Assembly (NCBI GenBank): GCA_045629005.1
Contig: JAZQQJ010000087.1
Coordinates: 1 to 64,000, forward strand
Direction of reading: 5' to 3'
From: RGIG3528 sp045629005
GTDB taxonomy: Bacteria; Bacillota; Clostridia; Lachnospirales; Lachnospiraceae
DNA: 64,000 nucleotides
Below, piece by piece: positions 33,569 to 42,267 of this stretch; position 1 is the first letter of the stretch, and each line of letters begins with the position of its first letter. A model generated the notes under the pieces. It had not been told where the DNA came from. It did no database searches and saw only the letters and a list, made by a program, of their open reading frames with translations. The translations under genes were made by a program, and so were the position numbers.

Positions 33569-34325
33569 TGTCAGTCTCCAGTTCGTACATAAGTATTGAA
33601 ATGAGCGTAAGCCCTGCAGTCTCGGTACGTAAAATTCGTTTGCCGAGTGATACCGAACTTCCTCCTGCATTCAGAATCTCTTCGATTTCGCTTTCTTCAA
33701 ATCCACCTTCGGGGCCGATAAATACAGCTGCTTTTGAGCCCTTGGGAGCCTTTTTTACGACCTCGCAATAGTCTTCAAGGGATTTCATGCCTCTTGCATT
33801 CTCATAGGCCGCACAGACCACGCTGTCGCCTTCAAACGCCTCCTTAAGAGCCTGTTTAAAGGTAAGGCAGTGACCTATTTCGGGAATGATCCCTCTGCCC
33901 GACTGTTTTGCGGCTGCCCTGCTTATTTCCTGCCATCTGGCAAGCTTCTTTTTTTCCGATTTATCGTCTTCGATTTTAGCAATGCTTCTTTTCATTGCTA
34001 CCGGAACAATCTCATACGCACCAAGTTCAACGGCTTTTTGTATGATAAGCTCCATCTTGTCCTTTTTGGGAAGCCCCTGATAAAGGACAATTTTAACAGG
34101 GAGTTCGTTTTCGGATTCTCTCGTTTCGATTATTTCGAATACGACATCATTTGAGGCTGTAAAATCCGAAACACTGCAGACGTTTTCAAGCCCTGCTCCG
34201 TCGCAGAGCACAGCTTTTTCACCTTTTGCAAGTCTAAGCACATTTTTAATGTGGTGTGCATCCTCGCCTGTCACGGTGATTTCCTTGTCTGTTTTATTTT
34301 CAGGTTCGTAGTAGAATCTGTACAT
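33552..34325 (-). CDS. rsmE: 16S rRNA (uracil(1498)-N(3))-methyltransferase
   Basis: SPOUT-class methyltransferase that methylates N3 of U1498 in 16S rRNA. N-terminal PUA-like domain (HHIKNVLRLAKGEKAVLCDG), then the knotted domain with KMELIIQKAVELGA, RWQEISRAAAKQSGRG, and the SAM-binding AVFIGPEGGFEESEI and SLGKRILRTETAGL. 257 aa is normal. It starts just downstream of the dnaJ terminator and overlaps the cysteine desulfurase. In many Firmicutes rsmE follows the dnaJ operon with prmA between; no prmA is seen here. Confidence 0.94.
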   Translation of the reverse strand: MYRFYYEPENKTDKEITVTGEDAHHIKNVLRLAKGEKAVLCDGAGLENVCSVSDFTASNDVVFEIIETRESENELPVKIVLYQGLPKKDKMELIIQKAVELGAYEIVPVAMKRSIAKIEDDKSEKKKLARWQEISRAAAKQSGRGIIPEIGHCLTFKQALKEAFEGDSVVCAAYENARGMKSLEDYCEVVKKAPKGSKAAVFIGPEGGFEESEIEEILNAGGSSVSLGKRILRTETAGLTLISILMYELETDNELLS

Positions 34326-34345
34326 TCTTTTCTCCCATTAATCGT

Positions 34346-34381
34346 GCAAAAACTACCTCAGGCGTTTGCCCGAGGTAGTTT
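34346..34381 (-). terminator. Terminator of the hrcA-dnaJ operon
   Basis: On the minus strand AAACTACCTC (34381-34372) pairs with GAGGTAGTTT (34359-34350), followed by more T. It stands eight bases after the dnaJ stop. Readthrough may feed rsmE, whose ATG is only 20 bases further. Confidence 0.85.
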
Positions 34382-34388
34382 AACTTTT

Positions 34389-35531
34389 TTATTTAAAGAT
34401 TCCTTTTTTCTTTCCCTTGCCGGTAGTAGTGCCGTCGTCAGAAGGACCGAATGTCTTTTCAAAAGCTTCAAGAAGTTCTCTCTGCTCTTTTGTAAGAGAG
34501 TTCGGAACCTGAACAACAAGGTTTACATACAAGTCACCACGGCTCTGTGCATTTCTGAGGCTCGGAACACCTTTGCCACGGAAACGTACACGTGTGCCTG
34601 TCTGTGTGCCCGGAGTAACGGTGTACATAATGTCTCCGTCAATGGTGGTAATCTTCATGTCGCCGCCAAGAGCAGCTTTAGTGAAAGGAAGGGGAACTTC
34701 CGCATAAAGGTCCATGCCGTCTCTTTTGAAGATATCATGTGCCTTTACTCTGACTTCTACGAGAAGGTCTCCTCTCGGTCCGCCATTTGTTCCCGGCTCA
34801 CCCTGTCCGGAAAGTCTCATGCTCTGTCCATCGTCAATACCTGCAGGTATGTCGACTTCTATTGTCTTCTTTCTGGAAACATAGCCCTCGCCATAGCAGT
34901 TTGAGCATTTTTCCTTAATGATTTTACCTGTACCGCGGCACTGAGGACAAGCCTGCACGCTCTGAGTCATACCAAAGAGTGACTGGCGTTGGAAAACAAC
35001 CTGTCCTTTACCACCACACTGAGAACACGTCTGAGGTGTAGTTCCCTTCTTTGCACCGGAACCGTTACACTCTGGGCATTCCTCTTTTGCATTGATGTTA
35101 AGCTCTTTCTTTGTACCGAAAACAGCCTCATCAAATGTAATGGTAATACCTGTGCGAATGCTTGCGCCCTTCTGCGGGCCTGTGTAGTTCCTTCTGGAAC
35201 CGCCACCCATTCCGAAAAGATCTCCGAAAATGTCTCCGAAGCTGGAGAAAATGTCGTTAATGTCAGAGAAGCCTGAGAAGCCTGCTCCACCGCCACCGCC
35301 ATTCTCGAACGCAGCATGACCGAAGCGGTCGTACTGTGCTCTCTTGTCGGGATCCGAAAGAACACCATACGCCTCGGAAGCCTCCTTAAACTTGGCTTCT
35401 GCTTCCTTATCGCCGGGGTTTACATCGGGATGGTACTTTTTTGCAAGTACTCTGTATGCCTTTTTAAGTTCATCATCCGAGGCGCCCTTTTGAACACCGA
35501 GCACCTCGTAATAGTCACGTTTGTCTGCCAT
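34389..35531 (-). CDS. dnaJ: Chaperone protein DnaJ
   Basis: Hsp40 co-chaperone that delivers clients to DnaK and stimulates its ATPase. J-domain at 1-70 with the HPD motif (KKYHPDVNPGDK), a Gly/Phe-rich linker (about 75-110), four CxxCxGxG zinc repeats (CPECNGSG, CSQCGGKG, CPQCRGTG, CSNCYGEG), and the C-terminal substrate domains. 380 aa, a full type-I DnaJ. Start is two bases after the dnaK stop with a poor binding site, which suggests coupled translation. Confidence 0.97.
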   Translation of the reverse strand: MADKRDYYEVLGVQKGASDDELKKAYRVLAKKYHPDVNPGDKEAEAKFKEASEAYGVLSDPDKRAQYDRFGHAAFENGGGGGAGFSGFSDINDIFSSFGDIFGDLFGMGGGSRRNYTGPQKGASIRTGITITFDEAVFGTKKELNINAKEECPECNGSGAKKGTTPQTCSQCGGKGQVVFQRQSLFGMTQSVQACPQCRGTGKIIKEKCSNCYGEGYVSRKKTIEVDIPAGIDDGQSMRLSGQGEPGTNGGPRGDLLVEVRVKAHDIFKRDGMDLYAEVPLPFTKAALGGDMKITTIDGDIMYTVTPGTQTGTRVRFRGKGVPSLRNAQSRGDLYVNLVVQVPNSLTKEQRELLEAFEKTFGPSDDGTTTGKGKKKGIFK

Positions 35532-35533
35532 TT

Positions 35534-37417
35534 TTATACTTCTCTGAAGTCTCCGTCTACAACGTCGTCGTTATTTGATGAGCCTGCATTGCCTGCATCC
35601 TGGTAGCCGCCCATGCCGCTCATATCAGGTCCGGGACCTGCCTGGCCTGCGCCCTGCTGTGACTCGTAAAGCTTTGAGAAGAGTGTCTGTGCGGACTCCA
35701 TAAGCTTTTCCTTTGCAGCCTTGAGATCGTTAACTTCGTTCTCGCTCATAACTTCAGGATTTGCCTTGTTTACGAGGTCCTTAAGTCTGTCAAGGTCAGC
35801 CTGTACATTTGCCTTATCAGCATCTGTAAGCTTGTCGCCGACTTCCTTCATTGTCTTCTCTGTCTGGAATACGAGAGAATCGCAGTCGTTCTTTGTATCA
35901 ACAGCTTCTTTTCTCTTCTTATCCTGAGCTTCGTACTCAGCTGCTTCCTTAACAGCCTTCTCGATATCTGCATCGGAAAGGTTTGTGCCGGCAGTAATTG
36001 TGATATGCTGCTCCTTGCCTGTTCCGAGATCCTTTGCGGATACGTTTACGATACCGTTTGCATCGATATCGAATGTAACTTCAATCTGCGGTACTCCTCT
36101 GGGAGCTGCAGGGATGCCGTCGAGTCTGAACTGGCCGAGAGACTTGTTATCCTTTGCGAACTGTCTCTCACCCTGTACAACATTAATGTCAACGGCTGTC
36201 TGGCCATCGGCTGCTGTAGAGAATACCTGGCTCTTCTTTGTAGGAATTGTTGTATTCTTCTCGATGAGGTGTGTAGCAACGCCACCGAGTGTCTCGATTG
36301 AAAGTGTAAGAGGTGTAACATCAAGAAGAAGGATGTCACCTGCGCCTGCTTCGCCTGCAAGCTTACCACCCTGGATGGATGCGCCGATAGCAACGCACTC
36401 GTCGGGGTTAAGAGTCTTGGAAGGCTCCTGACCTGTCATCTGCTTAACGAGGTCCTGAACAGCAGGAATACGTGTGGAACCACCTACAAGGAGAACCTTG
36501 GAGAGGTCTGATGCTGTAAGGCCTGCATCTCTTAATGCTGTCTGAACGGGAACTCTTGTAGCCTCTACAAGGTCATGTGTGAGCTCATCGAACTTAGCAC
36601 GTGTAAGATTGATATCGAGGTGCTTGGGACCTTCTGCTGTAGCTGTGATGAAAGGAAGGTTAACGTTTGTCTGTGTCTGTGTTGAAAGCTCCTTCTTAGC
36701 CTTCTCAGCTGCTTCTTTAAGTCTCTGAACAGCCATCTTATCAAGTGAAAGATCAACGCCCTCTGTACGCTTGAACTCATCGATGAAGAAACGCATTACT
36801 CTGTCGTCGAAATCATCACCGCCGAGTCTGTTGTTACCTGCTGTAGCAAGAACTTCGATAACGCCGTCACCTATATCGATAACGGAAACATCGAACGTAC
36901 CCCCGCCGAGGTCGTAAACCATAATCTTCTGCTCTTTTTCGTTATCAAGGCCATATGCAAGAGCTGCTGCTGTAGGCTCGTTGATGATACGCTTAACATC
37001 AAGACCTGCAATCTTACCTGCATCCTTTGTAGCCTGACGCTGTGCATCGTTGAAGTATGCGGGAACTGTAATAACAGCTTCTGTAACCTTCTCGCCAAGA
37101 TAGCTTTCTGCATCTGCCTTCATCTTCTGAAGGATCATAGCTGAAATTTCCTGAGGGGAGTATTTCTTGTCATCGATGGCAATACGGAAATCTGTACCCA
37201 TATGTCTCTTGATGGAAGAAATTGTCTTCTCGGAGTTTGTAACTGCCTGACGTCTTGCGGAATCACCGACGATTCTCTCGCCTGTCTTTGTGAATGCAAC
37301 AACAGAAGGTGTTGTTCTTCCGCCATCGGGGTTTGTGATAACTACAGGCTTGCCGCCTTCCATAACGGCTACGCATGAGTTTGTTGTACCTAAGTCAATA
37401 CCAATAATCTTTCCCAT
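35534..37417 (-). CDS. dnaK: Molecular chaperone DnaK
   Basis: Hsp70: ATP-driven folding chaperone. N-terminal ASKHA ATPase with GIDLGTTNSCVAVMEG, YDLGGGTFDVSVIDIG and LVGGSTRIPAVQ, then the substrate-binding domain (LLLDVTPLTLSIET) and a Gly/Ala-rich C-terminal tail ending DDVVDGDFREV. 627 aa. It lacks the roughly 20-residue insertion of Gram-negative DnaK in the first ATPase lobe, as in other Firmicutes. GAGAGG precedes the ATG. Codon use is strongly biased, as expected of a highly expressed gene. Confidence 0.98.
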   Translation of the reverse strand: MGKIIGIDLGTTNSCVAVMEGGKPVVITNPDGGRTTPSVVAFTKTGERIVGDSARRQAVTNSEKTISSIKRHMGTDFRIAIDDKKYSPQEISAMILQKMKADAESYLGEKVTEAVITVPAYFNDAQRQATKDAGKIAGLDVKRIINEPTAAALAYGLDNEKEQKIMVYDLGGGTFDVSVIDIGDGVIEVLATAGNNRLGGDDFDDRVMRFFIDEFKRTEGVDLSLDKMAVQRLKEAAEKAKKELSTQTQTNVNLPFITATAEGPKHLDINLTRAKFDELTHDLVEATRVPVQTALRDAGLTASDLSKVLLVGGSTRIPAVQDLVKQMTGQEPSKTLNPDECVAIGASIQGGKLAGEAGAGDILLLDVTPLTLSIETLGGVATHLIEKNTTIPTKKSQVFSTAADGQTAVDINVVQGERQFAKDNKSLGQFRLDGIPAAPRGVPQIEVTFDIDANGIVNVSAKDLGTGKEQHITITAGTNLSDADIEKAVKEAAEYEAQDKKRKEAVDTKNDCDSLVFQTEKTMKEVGDKLTDADKANVQADLDRLKDLVNKANPEVMSENEVNDLKAAKEKLMESAQTLFSKLYESQQGAGQAGPGPDMSGMGGYQDAGNAGSSNNDDVVDGDFREV

Positions 37418-37436
37418 TTTTTATATCCTCTCTTTC

Positions 37437-38111
37437 TTAATTGGCAACTTTTACCATCGCATATCTTACGTCGGTGTCTTTATATATATAGCCCTTCTGG
37501 AAAACTTCAACGACTGTATTGTCGCCGACATTTTCGTCTTCCACATGCATAACCGCATTGTGTACTTCGGGGTTGAATTCCTGATTCAGTGCTTCGATTT
37601 CTTTAAGGCCCGCTGCCGTAAGTGCATCAACCATCTGCTTGTAGACCTTGTCCATACCTGTTGCAAAAGGTGCCTGCTTTTCCTCATCGGTAAGTGTTGC
37701 AAAACCTCTTTCGAAATTATCAAGTACCGGGAGAATCTTTTCTACGATGTCTCTTGCTCCCATGTCAAACATGGCGGACTTTTCTTTTTCTGTACGTTTA
37801 CGATAGTTGTCAAACTCTGCCATCTGTCTCATGACTCTGTCATTAAGCTCGGCAATCTGTTCGTCACGCTTGTCTTTCTTTTCTTTCTTTTTGAAGAAGG
37901 ACTTCTTTTCATCCTCTTCAGGAGTATCCGATGCTTCTGAGTTTTCTGCGTTTTCAGATGTTTCCTGTGTTTCGTCAGCCGACGCTTCTGCATTATCGCC
38001 ATCTGCTGTATCAGCGTTCTCCGCGGCTTCCGATGCGGCCTTTTCCTCCTCTAAAGCTTCTTCGTTTACGGTGCCATCCTTGACCGTCTTTTCAAGATCC
38101 TTTGCGTTCAA
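37437..38111 (-). CDS. grpE: Nucleotide exchange factor GrpE
   Basis: Releases ADP from DnaK. A long acidic, unordered N-terminus (about 1-75) precedes a dimeric coiled coil and the beta domain, with YRKRTEKEKSAMFDMGARDI, VLDNFERGF and PEVHNAVMHVEDENV...EVFQKGYIYKDTDVRYAMVKV. The start is TTG at 38111 with AAGGAG nine bases before; no ATG exists before the conserved region. 224 aa. The weak start may limit GrpE relative to DnaK, a point for the operon's balance. Confidence 0.95.
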   Translation of the reverse strand: MNAKDLEKTVKDGTVNEEALEEEKAASEAAENADTADGDNAEASADETQETSENAENSEASDTPEEDEKKSFFKKKEKKDKRDEQIAELNDRVMRQMAEFDNYRKRTEKEKSAMFDMGARDIVEKILPVLDNFERGFATLTDEEKQAPFATGMDKVYKQMVDALTAAGLKEIEALNQEFNPEVHNAVMHVEDENVGDNTVVEVFQKGYIYKDTDVRYAMVKVAN

Positions 38112-38134
38112 TTTTGGGCGCTCCTTTCTCTTTG

Positions 38135-39160
38135 TTACTCTTTATCTTTCTTGAACAGATCATCAATCTGATTCTTGATTGTTGTAAGTGCGGATACAAC
38201 CTTTTCATAGTCCATTCGCTTCGGACCGACGATACCGAACTTGCCGTACATGCCGTCTCCAAGCTCATATGTGGCTGTGACAACGGAGCAGTCCTTCATG
38301 GAATCGACCGTAACCTCATCACCGATGTAAACCTGAATGGGATTCTCGTTCTCATCGGTTTTCATAAGCTCTGCGAGCTCCTTCTTTTCTTCAAGTGCGT
38401 AAAGGATGTCGCCAACGTTATCGCCGCCTGTAAGCTCGGGGTACTTGAGGATGTTTGTTGCACCGCTTGTGTAAACCCTTACCTTGTCCTCTTCATTAAG
38501 TGCTTCGGCAACGGCATCAAGCACTTCCGTAACGATGCTTCCGAAGCCTTCGGACTGCTTCTTCATGTTCTGGATGATTTCGAGGTTTATCTCGGAAAGA
38601 TCCAGCCCCTGAAGATATGTATTAAGCATAAGGTTTATCTTTAAGGTTGTTTCCTTATCAAGTATTTCTTTTGTTTCAATGACTTTATTCTTAACGATGT
38701 TTCCTTCGATGAGGATAACAACGAGAAGTGACTGTTCATTAATCTCCGTAAGCTGTACGAACTTTACTTTACGGCTTCTGTACATGGGAGTCGTAACCAT
38801 TGCCGTGTAGTTCGTATTGGTTGCAAGGAGCTTTGTTGCCTGCTCGAGGAGATTTTCCATCTTATCGGCCTTTTCAAGGAGCATCGTTTTCATTTCTTTA
38901 ATCTCTGCGTCCTTGGACTCCATCATCTTGTCAACGTAGAGTCTGTAGCCCTTATCGGTAGGGATGCGTCCTGCGGATGTGTGGGGAGAAACGATGTAAC
39001 CGAGTTCTTCAAGGTCACTCATCTCATTTCTGATGGTGGCTGAAGAAAGATTCAGGTCGGTGTATTTTGATATTGTACGTGAACCTACGGGCTCACCTGT
39101 GTCGAGGTAGTTACGAATGATTGCCTGAAGTATGGTCCATTTTCTTTCGTCTAAATCCAC
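38135..39160 (-). CDS. hrcA: Heat-inducible transcription repressor HrcA
   Basis: Binds CIRCE boxes and represses the heat-shock operon. N-terminal winged helix (LDERKWTILQAIIRNYLDTGEPVG...SSATIRNEMSDLEELGYI), then the GAF-like and dimer domains (ending DYEKVVSALTTIKNQIDDLF). The GTG at 39160 has GGAGGAG six bases upstream and yields the usual N-terminus; the alternative GTG at 39205 lies within a CIRCE box and has no site. 341 aa. First gene of hrcA-grpE-dnaK-dnaJ and self-regulated. Confidence 0.95.
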   Translation of the reverse strand: MDLDERKWTILQAIIRNYLDTGEPVGSRTISKYTDLNLSSATIRNEMSDLEELGYIVSPHTSAGRIPTDKGYRLYVDKMMESKDAEIKEMKTMLLEKADKMENLLEQATKLLATNTNYTAMVTTPMYRSRKVKFVQLTEINEQSLLVVILIEGNIVKNKVIETKEILDKETTLKINLMLNTYLQGLDLSEINLEIIQNMKKQSEGFGSIVTEVLDAVAEALNEEDKVRVYTSGATNILKYPELTGGDNVGDILYALEEKKELAELMKTDENENPIQVYIGDEVTVDSMKDCSVVTATYELGDGMYGKFGIVGPKRMDYEKVVSALTTIKNQIDDLFKKDKE

Positions 39161-39198
39161 TGCCTGCTCCTCCGTTTCTGACTGTAAATCCCCATTCG

Positions 39199-39225
39199 TT
39201 AGCACTCAAAATAGTCGAGTGCTAA
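39199..39225. promoter_or_regulatory. CIRCE element, promoter-proximal copy
   Basis: TTAGCACTC (39199-39207), nine bases, GAGTGCTAA (39217-39225): a perfect CIRCE inverted repeat, target of HrcA, placed just downstream of the -10 box. Confidence 0.97.
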
Positions 39226-39236
39226 TCGTCTGATAT

Positions 39237-39265
39237 AAAATAGCATTAGCACTCAACTTTGTCAA
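39237..39265 (-). promoter_or_regulatory. Promoter of the hrcA operon
   Basis: On the minus strand TTGACA (39265-39260), 17 bases, TATTTT (39242-39237). The -35 box lies inside the distal CIRCE element and the start point falls at the proximal one, so HrcA could block both polymerase contacts. Confidence 0.85.
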
Positions 39266-39272
39266 GTGCTAA
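39246..39272. promoter_or_regulatory. CIRCE element, distal copy overlapping -35
   Basis: TTAGCACTC (39246-39254), nine bases, AAGTGCTAA (39264-39272): one mismatch from the consensus. The mismatch falls next to the TTGACA box that overlaps this arm. Confidence 0.93.
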
Positions 39273-39328
39273 TGCATACTTTTTTCTCTAATTTATGCGA
39301 TTTTTATCGGTTATATTTTATGCACGCA

Positions 39329-40735
39329 TCAATGGCTGCCACGCCCTGTTTTTATATACTCATCGATGGCTGCCGCACCCTGTTTTCCTGCCTGCATGGC
39401 GAGGATTACGGTGGCTGCTCCGGTAACAGCGTCGCCGCCCGCAAATACACCTTCGCGCGTAGTTCTGCCGGTCTTTTCCTCAGCAACTATACAGCCGTGT
39501 CTGTCACTTTCAAGACCTTCCGTTGTCGATGTAATAAGCGGATTCGGACTCGTTCCGAGAGACATAATGACCGTATCAACATCTATAACAAAGTCTGAGC
39601 CTTCTTTAACTACAGGACGTCTTCTGCCCGATGCATCAGGCTCACCAAGTTCCATCTCCACGCACTTGATGCCCTTTACCGAGCTGTTCTCGTCAACAAG
39701 AATTTCTGTGGGATTGGTGAGAAGTTTAAAGTTGATGCCTTCCTGCTTTGCATGCTCAACCTCTTCTTTTCTTGCCGGAAGCTCCGCCTCGGAACGTCTG
39801 TAAACGATATAAACCTCCGCACCGAGTCTGAGTGCTGTTCTTGCAGCATCCATCGCAACGTTTCCGCCACCAATGACAGCTACCTTTTTACCTTTGTAAA
39901 TAGGTGTATCATAGTCGTCTCTGAAGGCCTTCATAAGATTGTTTCTCGTAAGGAATTCATTTGCGGAAAATACACCGTTTGCGAGTTCTCCGGGAATTCC
40001 CATAAATTTCGGGAGACCTGCTCCGGAGCCGATAAATACAGCCTTAAAGTCCTCTTCCTCAAAAAGCTCGTCTATTGTAACCGACTTTCCGATGATTACA
40101 TCCGTTTCAATCTTAGCTCCAAGTTCTTTAACGTTTTCAATTTCGGACTTAACAACGGTGTCCTTAGGAAGTCTGAACTCGGGAATTCCGTAAACAAGAA
40201 CACCTCCCGCTTCGTGAAGGGCCTCGAAGATTGTGACATCATAGCCCATTTTGCAAAGCTCACCCGCACACGTAAGACCTGAGGGGCCTGAGCCGATAAT
40301 GGCGACTTTAATTCCGTTCTTTACTGATGAATTTACAGGTTTTACACCGTTTTCACGTGCCCAATCCGCTGTAAAGCGCTCCAGCTTGCCTATGGAAACA
40401 GGCTCACCCTTAATGCCTCTTATGCACTTTGCTTCGCACTGAGACTCCTGAGGGCATACACGTCCGCAAATTGCGGGGAGTGCAGAATACCTGCTTATTT
40501 CATCGTATGCACCCTTAATATTACCGTTTTCAATTTCTTTAATGAATGCCGGAATGTTTATTTCTACCGGGCACCCCGTCTGGCACTGGGGATTCTTGCA
40601 CTTAAGACATCTTGATGCTTCTGCTGTGGCCTCCTCGAGATTATAGCCAAGACACACCTCATCAAAGTTTTTGGCACGGATAAGCGGCTCCTGCTCCCTT
40701 ACCGGTATGCGTTTTAATTTATCCTGAACTTCCAT
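39329..40735 (-). CDS. nfnB: NfnB-like / glutamate synthase small-subunit family flavoprotein
   Basis: Large subunit of the NfnAB-type NADH-dependent reduced ferredoxin:NADP+ oxidoreductase; the same family includes GltA. N-terminal Cys clusters for two [4Fe-4S] centres (CLKCKNPQCQTGCP and CGRVCPQESQCEAKC), FAD loop IGSGPSGLTCAG near 147, and NADP loop VIGGGNVAMDAARTA near 287, ending with GDAVTGAATVI. GGAGG precedes the ATG. It directly follows the NfnA-like gene, which is why I prefer NfnB to a lone glutamate synthase subunit. The pair links ferredoxin, NADH and NADPH pools in anaerobes by electron bifurcation. Confidence 0.85.
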   Translation of the reverse strand: MEVQDKLKRIPVREQEPLIRAKNFDEVCLGYNLEEATAEASRCLKCKNPQCQTGCPVEINIPAFIKEIENGNIKGAYDEISRYSALPAICGRVCPQESQCEAKCIRGIKGEPVSIGKLERFTADWARENGVKPVNSSVKNGIKVAIIGSGPSGLTCAGELCKMGYDVTIFEALHEAGGVLVYGIPEFRLPKDTVVKSEIENVKELGAKIETDVIIGKSVTIDELFEEEDFKAVFIGSGAGLPKFMGIPGELANGVFSANEFLTRNNLMKAFRDDYDTPIYKGKKVAVIGGGNVAMDAARTALRLGAEVYIVYRRSEAELPARKEEVEHAKQEGINFKLLTNPTEILVDENSSVKGIKCVEMELGEPDASGRRRPVVKEGSDFVIDVDTVIMSLGTSPNPLITSTTEGLESDRHGCIVAEEKTGRTTREGVFAGGDAVTGAATVILAMQAGKQGAAAIDEYIKTGRGSH

Positions 40736-40747
40736 TTCGTCCTCCGA

Positions 40748-41629
40748 TTATTCACACTGTCCGCATCCGCCATGGTGCGTGCTGCCTTCTTTTTCACGAA
40801 GGATGGCTCTGCCCTCTTCCGTTTTGTAAAGCTGCTGTCTCTTCATTGCCGCATCGAAATCAACAAGATGTCCGTCAAACTCAGGTCCGTCAACACATGC
40901 AAACTTGATTTCATCACCGACAAGCACTCTGCATGCGCCGCACATGCCCGTTCCGTCAACCATAATGGGATTCAGGGAAACAACCGTCGGGATGCCAAGC
41001 TGCTTTGTAAGAATGCACGCGAACTTCATCATAATGAGCGGCCCTATAGCAATGGCAAGATCGTAACTCTTTTTTTCTTCGTTAATAAGATAATTCAGGC
41101 AGTCGTTGACATTGCCCTTTCTGCCCATTGTACCGTCATCCGTTGTAACATATACATTTCCGGCTACCATTTTCATTTCTTCGGACAGAATAATGAGGCT
41201 TTCGTTTCGCGCACCGATAATTACATCTGCGTCCACTCCGTTTTCATGAAGCCACTTGACCTGAGGGTAAACGGGAGCCGTACCGACACCGCCTGCCATG
41301 AAAACAATCTTCTTTTTCTTAAGTTCGGAAATATCCTCGCTGCAAAGCTCGGAAGACTTTCCGAGAGGACCTACAAAATCCGCAAAAGCATCGCCCTTTT
41401 CGAACTTTGCCATAAGCTGAGTAGAAGCACCGACAATCTGGAAAACTATTGTAACCGTACCCTTTTCCCTGTCATAATCGCATATGGTAAGCGGGATTCT
41501 CTCGCCCTTTTCATCAGCCCTGACTATAATAAATTGCCCCGGAAGGCAACGCTTTGCAACTCTCGGAGCCATAATATCCATAAGAACAATCTTATCGGAA
41601 AGCATCTCTTTTTTCAGTATTTCGAACAT
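40748..41629 (-). CDS. nfnA: NfnA-like ferredoxin-NADP reductase subunit
   Basis: FAD/NAD-binding reductase of the type annotated as sulfide or dihydroorotate dehydrogenase electron-transfer subunit. N-terminal flavin barrel (PGQFIIVRADEKGERIPLT), NAD-binding fold (FMAGGVGTAPVYPQ), and a [2Fe-2S] cysteine set GMCGACRVLVGDEIKFAC. An extra GGCGQCE tail closes the protein. The ATG at 41629 has AGGTG at six bases; a longer frame from 41686 covers the promoter. Together with the next gene it would form NfnAB. It is divergent from the yerC-like repressor. Confidence 0.86.
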   Translation of the reverse strand: MFEILKKEMLSDKIVLMDIMAPRVAKRCLPGQFIIVRADEKGERIPLTICDYDREKGTVTIVFQIVGASTQLMAKFEKGDAFADFVGPLGKSSELCSEDISELKKKKIVFMAGGVGTAPVYPQVKWLHENGVDADVIIGARNESLIILSEEMKMVAGNVYVTTDDGTMGRKGNVNDCLNYLINEEKKSYDLAIAIGPLIMMKFACILTKQLGIPTVVSLNPIMVDGTGMCGACRVLVGDEIKFACVDGPEFDGHLVDFDAAMKRQQLYKTEEGRAILREKEGSTHHGGCGQCE

Positions 41630-41657
41630 AATAATCACCTCGTGGATTAATGTGATG

Positions 41658-41686
41658 AGTTTAGCACTCCTCAAGATAAGTTTCAA
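41658..41686 (-). promoter_or_regulatory. Promoter of nfnAB
   Basis: On the minus strand TTGAAA (41686-41681), 17 bases, TAAACT (41663-41658), followed by a leader of about 25-30 bases. Confidence 0.65.
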
Positions 41687-41703
41687 TAATCTTATTTTAC
41701 CTC

Positions 41704-41732
41704 TTTACTTTACTGTTGCAAAGTGTTAAAAT
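41704..41732 (+). promoter_or_regulatory. Possible promoter of the YerC-like gene
   Basis: TTTACT (41704-41709), 17 bases, TAAAAT (41727-41732). It is back to back with the nfnAB promoter, 18 bases away. Confidence 0.4.
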
Positions 41733-41766
41733 CTAAACGTATGAAAGTTTCGGAGGTATTATTGAA

Positions 41767-42102
41767 ATGAGTATAAACATCAGAACACATGCCGTTGATT
41801 ATCTGTTTGATGCAATATTAAGCCTTGAAAACCGCGAAGAATGCTACTCCTTCTTTGAAGATATCTGTACAGTAAACGAAATCCTTTCCCTTGCGCAGCG
41901 TTTTGAAGTTGCCGCAATGCTTCGTTCAAAGAAAACATATCTCGAGATTGCAGAAAAGACAGGTGCTTCAACAGCAACCATCAGCCGTGTAAACCGTTCC
42001 CTTAACTATGGTAATGACGGTTACGACCTTGCATTCAGCAGAATTCCCGCCCTCCCAGCAGAGGATGACAAGGAAGCTCCCGACGAGCAGGAAGAAAAAT
42101 AA
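41767..42102 (+). CDS. TrpR-like regulator, YerC/YecD family
   Basis: A 111-aa DNA-binding protein of the Trp repressor superfamily. Seen: the helical core FFEDICTVNEILSLAQRFEVAAML and the helix-turn-helix YLEIAEKTGASTATISRVNRSLNYG, nearly the family consensus; a charged tail EDDKEAPDEQEEK follows. No tryptophan-binding pocket can be assumed; the function of YerC is not settled. GGAGG lies ten bases before the ATG. It is monocistronic with a strong terminator and divergent from nfnAB, so control of nfnAB is possible but only suggested by position. Confidence 0.92.
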   Translation: MSINIRTHAVDYLFDAILSLENREECYSFFEDICTVNEILSLAQRFEVAAMLRSKKTYLEIAEKTGASTATISRVNRSLNYGNDGYDLAFSRIPALPAEDDKEAPDEQEEK

Positions 42103-42125
42103 CATTATTCAAAAAACAGTTATTT

Positions 42126-42155
42126 AAAAAAGGGGTCAAAATGACCCCTTTTTTT
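42126..42155 (+). terminator. Terminator of the YerC-like gene
   Basis: GGGGTCA (42132-42138), loop AAA, TGACCCC (42142-42148), flanked by six A and seven T; it works in both directions and may also end the minus-strand immunity gene transcript. Confidence 0.93.
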
Positions 42156-42267
42156 AATAATCCATCTGCATTTTTAAATATCTTTTGATACCTTTATTTT
42201 TAAGCATAAGCGAAAAACAATGATTAGAATACTATAGCAGTGCCAATAATAGTATGTAGCGGTATCT

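Noticed and set aside
41661..41669. TTAGCACTC half-site like one arm of a CIRCE box near nfnA
   Set aside because: The second arm GAGTGCTAA is missing at the required distance; it overlaps the nfnA -10 box by chance.
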